A DNA stretch of 64,000 nucleotides from Pseudomonas sp. GM48. GTDB lineage: Bacteria; Pseudomonadota; Gammaproteobacteria; Pseudomonadales; Pseudomonadaceae. This document shows, piece by piece, positions 56,193 through 64,000 of the stretch. The notes below the pieces were generated by a model. It had not been told where the DNA came from and did not search any database. It was given only the letters and a program-made list of their open reading frames with translations. Position 1 is the first letter of the stretch, and each line of letters begins with the position of its first letter. Made by a program: the position numbers and the translations under genes. The stretch covers positions 1-64,000 of the forward strand of contig NZ_AKJM01000037.1 in assembly GCF_000282335.1 (NCBI RefSeq), written 5' to 3'.

Positions 56193-57098
56193 TTAACCCT
56201 TGCCCTTGGTCCGCGTCATATTCGGCCCGCCATTTTTCTCCAGATGCTCGATGATGATCCCTGCGACATTCTTGCCAGTGGTGGTCTCGATCCCTTCCAG
56301 CCCCGGTGACGAGTTCACTTCCATCACCAGCGGCCCGTGATTGGAGCGCAGGATGTCCACGCCTGCCACCGCCAGCCCCATGACCTTGGCTGCGCGCAAC
56401 GCCGTCATGCGTTCTTCCGGAGTGATCTTGATCAGGCTCGCGCTGCCACCGCGATGCAGGTTGGAGCGAAACTCGCCGGGTTTGGCCTGGCGCTTCATTG
56501 CCGCAATCACCTTGTCGCCGACGACGAAGCAACGAATGTCTGCGCCACCAGCCTCCTTGATGTACTCCTGAACCATGATGTTCTGCTTGAGGCCCATGAA
56601 CGCCTCGATCACCGATTCTGCGGCTGTGGCGGTTTCGCACAGCACCACGCCGATGCCTTGGGTGCCTTCCAGCACCTTGATCACCAACGGCGCACCGTTG
56701 ACCATTTCGATCAGGTCGGGAATGTCATCGGGGGAGTGGGCAAACCCGGTAACCGGCAAACCGATCCCGCGGCGGGACAGCAATTGCAGCGAGCGCAGCT
56801 TGTCCCGCGAACGGGCAATGGCCACCGATTCGTTGAGCGGAAATACCCCCATCATTTCAAACTGGCGCAGCACCGCGCAGCCATAGAACGTCACGGACGC
56901 ACCGATCCGTGGAATCACCGCGTCGAAACCCTCCAGCGGTTTGCCGCGGTAGTGGATCTGCGGCTTGTGGCTGGCGATGTTCATGTAGGCGCGCAAGGTG
57001 TCGACCACCACCATTTCATGGCCACGCTCGGTACCGGCTTCGACCAGGCGGCGGGTGGAATACAGACGCGGATTGCGCGACAACACAGCGATCTTCAT
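56193..57098 (-). CDS. rimK: Ribosomal protein S6 glutamate ligase RimK
   Basis: A 301-residue ATP-grasp ligase adding C-terminal glutamates to ribosomal protein S6. Motifs [21 protein letters not shown] (ATP-grasp), [19 protein letters not shown] and [17 protein letters not shown] (Mg2+/ATP) are intact. In P. fluorescens SBW25 RimK remodels the proteome and is controlled by RimA, RimB and c-di-GMP. The start overlaps the rimB stop by 4 bp. Several c-di-GMP enzymes are encoded elsewhere in this window. Confidence 0.95.
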   Translation of the reverse strand: MKIAVLSRNPRLYSTRRLVEAGTERGHEMVVVDTLRAYMNIASHKPQIHYRGKPLEGFDAVIPRIGASVTFYGCAVLRQFEMMGVFPLNESVAIARSRDKLRSLQLLSRRGIGLPVTGFAHSPDDIPDLIEMVNGAPLVIKVLEGTQGIGVVLCETATAAESVIEAFMGLKQNIMVQEYIKEAGGADIRCFVVGDKVIAAMKRQAKPGEFRSNLHRGGSASLIKITPEERMTALRAAKVMGLAVAGVDILRSNHGPLVMEVNSSPGLEGIETTTGKNVAGIIIEHLEKNGGPNMTRTKGKG

Positions 57099-57574
57099 GC
57101 AACACCTGTGGAGGAGGTAGATACCGGGAACACCGGCTTGTCTTGTACATACTTGATGCCCGGATTGACCACCAACTGGCCGTGGATCAGGGCTTTGGAA
57201 CCGAGCAGCAGGCGATAACGCATGGACTTGCGGCAGGCGAGTGTGAACTCGACCCGCCAGACCCGGTCACCGAGGGCCAGGGTGGTGCTGATCACGTATC
57301 GCACCTGCGCGTGACCGTTTGAGCTTTTAATGGTTTTCATCGTCACCAGCGGCGCTTCGCAGCGCCGGTGACGCAGTTGCACGACGGAGCCCAGGTGCGC
57401 GGTGAAGCGCACCCACTGTTCGCCGTCGCGCTCGAATGGCTCGATTTCGGTAGCGTGGAGGCTTGAGGTACTGGCACCGGTGTCGATTTTTGCCCGAAGG
57501 CCCGCGACTCCCAAATCCGGGAGCGCCACCCACTCGCGCAGACCGACAACGGTCAAATGGTCAAATGTCTTCAA
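57095..57574 (-). CDS. rimB: RimB, retropepsin-like protease (RimK regulator)
   Basis: A 159-residue protein of the ATP-dependent-zinc-protease/RimB family. The aspartic protease motif is [33 protein letters not shown] closes the fold. In SBW25, RimB modulates RimK and cleaves glutamated RpsF tails. The predicted start is TTG 57574, overlapping the rimA stop (TTGA), so translation should be coupled to rimA. Confidence 0.88.
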   Translation of the reverse strand: MKTFDHLTVVGLREWVALPDLGVAGLRAKIDTGASTSSLHATEIEPFERDGEQWVRFTAHLGSVVQLRHRRCEAPLVTMKTIKSSNGHAQVRYVISTTLALGDRVWRVEFTLACRKSMRYRLLLGSKALIHGQLVVNPGIKYVQDKPVFPVSTSSTGVA

Positions 57575-57711
57575 AAGTGCTCAACCGGTAGAAACCGCTC
57601 CGACCGCATGCGGCCGAATTCGCGGTATTCACGCAGAATAATGGTTAAAAGGCGACAGATATCTACGGCCCGTATTTCCAGCCTCGCAAGGAGGTTATGG
57701 AATGTCAGCAT
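57571..57711 (-). CDS. rimA: RimA-like small protein
   Basis: A 46-residue ORF, MLTFHNLLARLEIRAVDICR then LLTIILREYREFGRMRSERF and LPVEHF. Its TGA overlaps rimB's TTG. Position, size and coupling fit RimA, the small Pseudomonas-specific regulator at the head of rimABK in SBW25; I identify it by position rather than by sequence recall. The ribosome site is weak (tcccggactaca before ATG). The frame is open further upstream, so a longer start is possible. Confidence 0.65.
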   Translation of the reverse strand: MLTFHNLLARLEIRAVDICRLLTIILREYREFGRMRSERFLPVEHF

Positions 57712-57790
57712 TGTAGTCCGGGACGGAGTAATTCTTGGCACGACAGAAACGGTAGTACAGTTCACCAATATTTCAGAATGAGGAAATTCC

Positions 57791-58195
57791 ATGGCACAAA
57801 AAAACGAAGAGGACGACAAAGTCCGCCTCGATAAATGGTTGTGGGCTGCACGATTTTACAAAACCCGCGCCTTGGCCAAGGCGGCGATTGAAAGCGGCAA
57901 GGTGCATTGTCGGGGTGAACGTTGCAAGCCGGGTAAAGAGCCACGTGTCGGCGATGAGTTTGTGATTCGCACCGGTTTCGATGAGCGCACGGTGGTGGTC
58001 CAGGCGTTGTCGATCGTTCGCCGTGGCGCACCGGAGGCGCAGCTGCTGTACGCCGAAACTGAAGCCAGCATCGCCAAGCGCGAAAACGCCGCCGCCGAGC
58101 GTAAAGCAGGCGCTCTGGGCGTGAGCACCGATGGCAAACCGAGCAAGAAACAGCGGCGGGATCTGTTCAAGTTTCGTGGTAGCAGCAACGAATGA
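57791..58195 (+). CDS. hslR: Ribosome-associated heat shock protein Hsp15
   Basis: A 134-residue S4-domain RNA-binding protein: VRLDKWLWAARFYKTRALAK and IESGKVHCRGERCKPGKEPR form the S4 fold (~10-75), followed by a basic tail GKPSKKQRRDLFKFRGS. Hsp15 binds stalled 50S subunits carrying nascent chains after heat stress. ATG 57791 has gaggaaa upstream. It is divergent from rimA with ~80 bp between starts and precedes hslO, as in many proteobacteria. Confidence 0.92.
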   Translation: MAQKNEEDDKVRLDKWLWAARFYKTRALAKAAIESGKVHCRGERCKPGKEPRVGDEFVIRTGFDERTVVVQALSIVRRGAPEAQLLYAETEASIAKRENAAAERKAGALGVSTDGKPSKKQRRDLFKFRGSSNE

Positions 58196-58423
58196 TTGAC
58201 CGTGTCCGTCGATCACTCAAACAGGCGAAGACTTGTAATTGTGCTTGCGCGTAGCCATATGGGGTAATTCGCCTACCCTACATGAGCCATCGGCAGTGCC
58301 ATTCGTCGTAAAGCGCACACAGTCGCCGGCCTGTAAGCCATAACCAGACAGCAAGACGCTATGGCCAAAGCGCAACCTCGAATTCTGTAATCACTTTTGT
58401 CACCACTTCAGATACCCAGACTT

Positions 58424-59326
58424 ATGACTGACCTACCGGATAATGACTTCACCCAACGCTTCATCTTCGATGACAGCGACACCCGTGGCGAGCTGGTCTC
58501 GTTGGAGCTCAGCTACGCCGAAGTCCTGGCCAAACACGCCTACCCGCAGCCGGTCGCGCAACTGCTCGGCGAGCTGATGGCAGCCGCTTCGTTGCTGGTC
58601 GGCACCATGAAGTTCGATGGACTGTTGATTCTGCAGGCCCGTTCCGAAGGCCCGATCCCGCTGCTGATGATCGAGTGCTCCAGCGAGCGCGACATCCGTG
58701 GCCTGGCCCGTTACGACGCGGACCGAATCGCTCCCGATGCCACCCTGGCCGACCTGATGCCCGATGGTGTCCTGGCATTGACCATCGACCCGAAACAGGG
58801 CCAGCGCTACCAGGGCATTGTCGACCTCGACGGCACCACCCTGTCCGAATGCTTCACCAACTATTTCGTCATGTCCCAGCAAATCGGCACGCGTTTCTGG
58901 CTGTACGCCGATGGCCGTCGCGCCCGTGGCCTGTTGCTGCAACAACTGCCTGCGGACCGTTTGAAAGACGAAGACGAGCGCGCCGCCAGCTGGCAGCACA
59001 TCACCACGCTGGGCGGTACGCTGACCGCCGATGAGCTGTTGAGTCTGGACAACGAAACCGTGCTGCATCGCCTGTACCACGACGAGCAGGTGCGTCTGTT
59101 CGATGTGCAAAAGCTGCGTTTCCGCTGCAGCTGCTCGCGTGAACGTTCGGCCAATGCACTGGTCAGTCTGGGTATGGAAGACGCGCAAAAACTGGTGGTT
59201 GAGCACGGTGGCAACATCGAGATCGACTGCCAGTTCTGCAACCAGCAATACCTGTTCGATGCCGCCGATGTCACTCAATTGTTCGCCGGTGCGGGTATCG
59301 ATACGCCGTCAGATACTCGTCACTAA
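58424..59326 (+). CDS. hslO: Redox-activated chaperone Hsp33
   Basis: A 300-residue holdase chaperone. The zinc-binding redox switch is complete: CxC in [10 protein letters not shown] and CxxC in [10 protein letters not shown]. Oxidation releases zinc and activates the chaperone. Start ATG 58424 ([15 protein letters not shown]) matches the family; an ATG nine codons upstream at 58397 is less likely. The 228 bp before it hold no gene. Confidence 0.94.
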   Translation: MTDLPDNDFTQRFIFDDSDTRGELVSLELSYAEVLAKHAYPQPVAQLLGELMAAASLLVGTMKFDGLLILQARSEGPIPLLMIECSSERDIRGLARYDADRIAPDATLADLMPDGVLALTIDPKQGQRYQGIVDLDGTTLSECFTNYFVMSQQIGTRFWLYADGRRARGLLLQQLPADRLKDEDERAASWQHITTLGGTLTADELLSLDNETVLHRLYHDEQVRLFDVQKLRFRCSCSRERSANALVSLGMEDAQKLVVEHGGNIEIDCQFCNQQYLFDAADVTQLFAGAGIDTPSDTRH

Positions 59327-61048
<1,722 letters not shown>

Positions 61049-61070
61049 GTGTTGGATTGAGGTAATGAAG

Positions 61071-61096
61071 AAGCCGCCCCTCGGGGCGGCTTTTTT
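61071..61096 (+). terminator. Rho-independent terminator after pckA
   Basis: aagccgcccc-tcg-gggcggctt hairpin followed by six T, 22 bases after the stop. Confidence 0.95.
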
Positions 61097-61184
61097 GTGG
61101 GTGCGATTCGGACGATGTGAGGCGCAGATACCATTATTCCAGCTGAAAAGGCTTCAAACGGCCAGAATAATGGCATTTACGCGC

Positions 61185-61724
61185 TCAACTGATCCCTTCC
61201 AGTTTTCGCGTATCCCAGCGTTGCGCTTTTATCGCTTGGTAAAGCATTTCGATAGTCAGTGGAACCTTATCGCCACGCCCCTTCGCCCGTCGCTTGAGAA
61301 ACACATCAAAGCCTTCAGGCTGGAAGTAGCGATAGGCGTCGTAGTCGACGAAGTCGATGGCGAACTGTTCTTCCAGTGCTTCCATCAGGTGCCGAGCATC
61401 AGCGCCTTCGCAGCCCAGATCAAAGTTGATCGAGGTGTTGAGGCTGATGGTTTTGCGTTCGGGCAGACCGAGTTCTTCGTGCAGCAACTGCATGAGCAGT
61501 TGCATGGCGTGGTCGTCCGGGAAGTTGGGGGCGAGGTTCATTGCGGGGTGTCCGGTTGGGCTTGGTCGGATCTTATTGGTTGCCGATCGCGAGAGGAAGG
61601 AGCGACTGACTTGATTGTTTCCGGGCTCAATGTTTTCAGGTCGCGGGGAAGGCTGACTTTCATCCCGTAGGATCTCGTTCATCTGTTGCACGCTTTCCAT
61701 TAGCTCATTAAAAAATTTGCTCAT
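61185..61724 (-). CDS. DUF1493 protein with antitoxin-like N-terminal extension
   Basis: Two parts in one frame of 179 residues. Residues ~62-179 are a DUF1493 (acyl-carrier-protein-like) domain: LPERKTISLNTSINFDLGCE, YRYFQPEGFDVFL and PLTIEMLYQAIKAQRWDT. Residues 1-28 (MSKFFNELMESVQQMNEILR DESQPSPR) look like the N-terminus of HigA-type HTH antitoxins, but the HTH itself is missing and a ~30-residue linker follows. ATG 61724 has a strong aggagat site. The DUF1493 domain alone could start at ATG 61541 (118 residues) with a poor ribosome site. Function unknown. Confidence 0.75.
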   Translation of the reverse strand: MSKFFNELMESVQQMNEILRDESQPSPRPENIEPGNNQVSRSFLSRSATNKIRPSPTGHPAMNLAPNFPDDHAMQLLMQLLHEELGLPERKTISLNTSINFDLGCEGADARHLMEALEEQFAIDFVDYDAYRYFQPEGFDVFLKRRAKGRGDKVPLTIEMLYQAIKAQRWDTRKLEGIS

Positions 61725-61834
61725 GGTTATCTCCTGCGCTCGATGGCGGCTTTCCTCGCATTTTGTCCTTTGGAGCAAATCTCGTTGTTTTGATCGTTCC
61801 CACGCAGAACATGGGAACTGATCTTCAGTCGACG

Positions 61835-62131
61835 TCAGGCGGGGGCTTTCCAGTTGAGCATGCGTTGCTGGGCAACCTTGAGCAGGTCGCAGCCGTCCTG
61901 GGTTAGCAGGTAGAGGGCGTGGGTGATGTGCGGGATGTCTTCGACATCGCCGTCCTTGAAGCTTTGGCAGTGCAGGGTTTGCAGCAGCTCGCTGGAGGCC
62001 CGGATGCGCTGGAGGGCGGCTTCGAGGATGTCTTGGGGGTTGGCCTCTGTGTCGATGATCAGGGGCGGGGTGTCGGTGAGGTTGGTTTCGAGCGGGCGGT
62101 AGCGTTTCGGAAATGGATTTAATGTGGTCAC
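61835..62131 (-). CDS. Small DUF3077/DUF6124-like protein (paralogue 1)
   Basis: 98 residues with GTG start and gaggtg eight bases upstream. The core LIIDTEANPQDILEAALQRI and ALYLLTQDGCDLLKVAQQRM is shared with the next gene and is predicted all-helical. Pseudomonas genomes carry families of such short helical proteins with no known function. Confidence 0.75.
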   Translation of the reverse strand: MTTLNPFPKRYRPLETNLTDTPPLIIDTEANPQDILEAALQRIRASSELLQTLHCQSFKDGDVEDIPHITHALYLLTQDGCDLLKVAQQRMLNWKAPA

Positions 62132-62361
62132 TGAAGAACACCTCTATTCAGTTGGGATGATGAATTCTCTCTTTTCAGGTGACCAAGCCCGAGTCGCTGA
62201 TTTGGCAGCGACAGCCCGGACTATAGGTGTGAGTCTCTGGTCGTCGATAGCCGACAAGGTGTCTTCTTATGTAGGACCTTGCCGAAGCTTCCATAGGTCG
62301 TTGCTGACGGAGTTATCCACAGTGAATTTTCTTGCATTTATATGGCCTCAACGGGACCGCG

Positions 62362-62700
62362 TTATCGTTTTTCGCGAGCAAGCCCGCTCCCACAGGGAGT
62401 TGTGGTGGGGCAAGCAACGTGTTTCGGCAAGCGCTGCCGGGCGATGTCGAGCAGGTCGTTGCCGTCCTGGGTCAGCAGGTACAGGGCGCTGACGATCTTG
62501 GGGAGGTCGCTCGCTTCGGCCTGTTTGAAACACGTGCAATAAAGGGTTTCGAGCAGGTCGCTGGCGGCGCGGATGCGTTGTCGGGCGGCGTCGAGGATTT
62601 CGAAAGGGTCGGCCTCGGTATCGATGACCAGCACCGGGGTTTCGCTGTAGCGGGATTTGAGTGGGTGATAGCGATTTGTCAGAGAGTCGGGGTTGTCCAT
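62362..62700 (-). CDS. Small DUF3077/DUF6124-like protein (paralogue 2) with REP-encoded tail
   Basis: 112 residues from ATG 62700 (MDNPDSLTNRYHPLKSRYSE). The core LVIDTEADPFEILDAARQRI and ALYLLTQDGNDLLDIARQRL aligns over the whole length with paralogue 1. The C-terminus runs into the REP at 62371-62394, which encodes CGSGLARE, followed by KR and the stop. Paralogue 1 ends before any such tail. The tandem arrangement indicates local duplication. Confidence 0.72.
   Translation of the reverse strand: MDNPDSLTNRYHPLKSRYSETPVLVIDTEADPFEILDAARQRIRAASDLLETLYCTCFKQAEASDLPKIVSALYLLTQDGNDLLDIARQRLPKHVACPTTTPCGSGLAREKR
62371..62394. repeat. Single class A REP inside a coding sequence
   Basis: A 24-bp REP (ttcgcgagcaagcccgctcc then caca) lying within the 3' end of the 62362-62700 gene, without a partner arm. 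Confidence 0.9.
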
Positions 62701-63214
62701 CCAGGTGGGTCCTGTGCGAAATCGGCAAGTGTTTCCGGCAGGCCGAGACACTGTTTTCAGCCGCGCCGGCAACTATAGGAGGGCGTGGCGTAGCGGGACA
62801 AGACGGCTGAGATGGACAGGTTTTGTAGGGTGTTTATCGTGCTCTGAGGACGGGGACTACGCATTGTCTGGGGGGTGGGCGACGAAACGGCTGAAGGTAA
62901 AAACGCCTACAGAGTTGTCAGTCTTTGTGCAGCATATCTCGGTAAACAGTGCTTCAGAAATTGTCGGGTATTTCGGGTTTGAGGTGATTGTGCCGGCCTC
63001 TTCGCGAGCAAGCCCGCTCCCACAGTTTTTTGCGTCGTACTCAAGCCTGTGGACGGCATGGATCGGTGTGGGAGCGGGCTTGCCCGCGAAGGCGATCTGA
63101 AAGGCGCCCATCCGCTGTATCATCCCGTATCGTTTTTGCCCCCGACCTTTTCTCGACGCGCTGCAATCGCCGGCTAGGCTTTGCTCATCGCAGCGGTCAA
63201 CGGAGTGACAGCTT
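62701..63214. other. Gene-free stretch before the helicase gene
   Basis: 514 bp. ORFs here are short and run through REP sequence, so I do not call a gene. It holds a REP pair and presumably the recQ-like promoter. No terminator seen. Confidence 0.55.
63001..63090. repeat. REP pair, class A, arms reversed
   Basis: Outward-facing class A REPs; the second arm carries ttgcccgcgaa instead of ttgctcgcgaa, as at 12604-12626. Confidence 0.9.
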
Positions 63215-64000
63215 ATGCACAACACCCTGGAACAGGTTTTCGGTTATCCACAGTTTCGACCTGGTCAGGAAGCCGCCGTCAGTGCCGTGCTGGCCGGGCG
63301 TTCGGCGGCGGCGATTTTCCCTACCGGCTCCGGCAAATCCCTCTGTTATCAGTTGCCGGCAGTGTTGCTTCCACACCTGACGCTGGTGGTCTCGCCGTTG
63401 CTGGCGCTGATGCAGGATCAGTTGGCGTTCCTGCAGCGCCATGGCATTGCCGCTGGCAGTATCGATTCGGCGCAAAGCCGCGATGACGCCAGCGACGTCA
63501 TGGCTCGCGCCAAATCCGGCGAGTTGAAGATTCTGATGATCTCGGTGGAGCGTCTGAAGAACGAGCGTTTCCGCCATTTCCTGCAGCAAGTACCGATCTC
63601 GCTGCTGGTGGTGGACGAGGCGCACTGCATCTCGGAATGGGGCCACAACTTCCGCCCGGATTACCTCAAGCTTCCCGATTACCAGCGCCAGTTCAACATC
63701 CCGCAGGTGTTGCTGCTGACCGCTACAGCGACACCCAAAGTCATTGCGGATATGCAGACGAAATTCGCCATCGCCGCGGACGATGTCGTGACCACCGGTT
63801 TCTATCGACCCAACCTCAATTTGCTGGTGGAGCCGGTGCGCGGCCAGGACAAGCGCCGACGTCTCGTAGAGTGGATGAGCGAGCGACCCGGCCAGCCGAG
63901 CATCGTCTACGTCACTTTGCAGAAAACCGCCGAACACATCGCCGAACACCTGAACCGCAATGGTATTCAAGCGGAGGCCTATCACGCCGGTTTACCCCAC
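63215..64000 (+). CDS. RecQ-family DNA helicase, N-terminal part (runs off window)
   Basis: 262 codons are visible. Motif 0 FGYPQFRPGQEAAV, Walker A FPTGSGKSLCYQLP, motif Ia VVSPLLALMQDQ, DEAH box VVDEAHCISEWGHNFRPDY (the aromatic-rich RecQ loop follows) and motif III LLTATATPKV are intact; motif IV begins at SIVYVTLQKTAEHIAEHL. A 3'-5' helicase unwinding DNA during repair. The start MHNTLEQVFG and divergence from the main RecQ suggest the second, RecQ-like helicase found in pseudomonads. ATG 63215 has a weak ggagtgac upstream. Confidence 0.9.
   Translation, partial: MHNTLEQVFGYPQFRPGQEAAVSAVLAGRSAAAIFPTGSGKSLCYQLPAVLLPHLTLVVSPLLALMQDQLAFLQRHGIAAGSIDSAQSRDDASDVMARAKSGELKILMISVERLKNERFRHFLQQVPISLLVVDEAHCISEWGHNFRPDYLKLPDYQRQFNIPQVLLLTATATPKVIADMQTKFAIAADDVVTTGFYRPNLNLLVEPVRGQDKRRRLVEWMSERPGQPSIVYVTLQKTAEHIAEHLNRNGIQAEAYHAGLPH

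Noticed and set aside
57689..57716. Strong aaggagg followed by a 4-codon frame (ATG TCA GCA TTG TAG) upstream of hslR
   Set aside because: Could be a leader minigene for hslR, but the same bases code for rimA on the other strand, so the match to a ribosome site is probably chance.
61835..62700. Toxin-antitoxin pair reading of the small genes near the antitoxin-like sequence
   Set aside because: The two neighbours are paralogues of each other with no toxin fold or catalytic residues visible; the antitoxin HTH is missing.
62857..63225. 122-codon minus-strand frame before the recQ-like gene
   Set aside because: Runs through both REP arms (reads [12 protein letters not shown] peptide), no ribosome site, overlaps the helicase start.

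Overview
The window looks like chromosome from a Pseudomonas of the fluorescens group. The evidence is high GC with strong GC3 bias, the gene order gabD-gabT ... desA / GGDEF-EAL / oscA-sbp-cysTWA (recalled from P. aeruginosa PAO1, PA0265-PA0286), a rimABK operon as described in P. fluorescens SBW25, and about 25 copies of the short palindromes typical of this group (REP/REPIN elements). There is no rRNA, tRNA, CRISPR array, transposase, prophage or plasmid function. The accessory signal is in small genes, repeats and regulatory dyads.

Layout. 0-2.1 kb: gabD (cut by the window edge) and gabT for GABA catabolism, ending in a terminator. 2.2-8.1 kb: an HDOD response regulator, a PAS-GGDEF diguanylate cyclase boxed by two inverted near-identical REPINs, a fatty-acid desaturase (desA) and a divergent PAS-GGDEF-EAL protein. 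8.3-12.5 kb: the sulfate uptake set oscA, sbp, cysT, cysW, cysA. 12.6-16.3 kb: an Mpo1/DUF962 membrane protein divergent from a Crp/Fnr regulator, then an AraC regulator divergent from a membrane desaturase. 16.8-19.4 kb: an alpha/beta hydrolase, an unusual sigma-54-activator-like AAA+ protein and an orphan MetQ. 19.6-27.7 kb: a RecF-like ATPase divergent from a two-adaptor RND pump (triABC-like), a methyltransferase and a small unknown gene. 28.3-34.8 kb (minus strand): sfnB-sfnB-dszA-like-metQ-metN-metI, an organosulfur uptake and desulfurisation operon. 35.0-35.8 kb: an unknown protein made of two beta-rich repeats. 36.2-40.9 kb: cystine importer tcyJLN, D-cysteine desulfhydrase dcyD and divergent serine acetyltransferase epsC. 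41.2-44.9 kb: betT behind a palindromic operator, a small membrane protein and an aldo/keto reductase. 45.0-48.6 kb: tauABCD. 48.9-53.5 kb: gshA, a hotdog thioesterase and tex. 53.9-57.7 kb: ompR-envZ and rimA-rimB-rimK. 57.8-61.1 kb: hslR, hslO, pckA. 61.2-62.7 kb: three small genes (a DUF1493 gene fused to an antitoxin-like N-terminus, and two DUF3077/DUF6124-like paralogues). From 63.2 kb a RecQ-family helicase runs off the end.

How it fits together. Much of the window is sulfur supply: sulfate (sbp/cysTWA/oscA), taurine (tau), cystine and D-cysteine (tcy/dcyD), methionine or related organosulfur compounds (two MetQ, MetNI, SfnB, DszA-like), then assimilation to cysteine (epsC) and glutathione (gshA). 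AT-rich dyads with 9-bp arms precede both oscA and tauA. The observations most worth following are the AAA+ protein at 17.45 kb (altered GAFTGA loop, no DNA-binding domain, stop codon inside a REP), the antitoxin-headed DUF1493 gene at 61.2 kb, the two-repeat protein at 35 kb, and the traces of recent REPIN movement (inverted and direct near-identical copies, a nested REPIN, a REP that encodes a protein tail).
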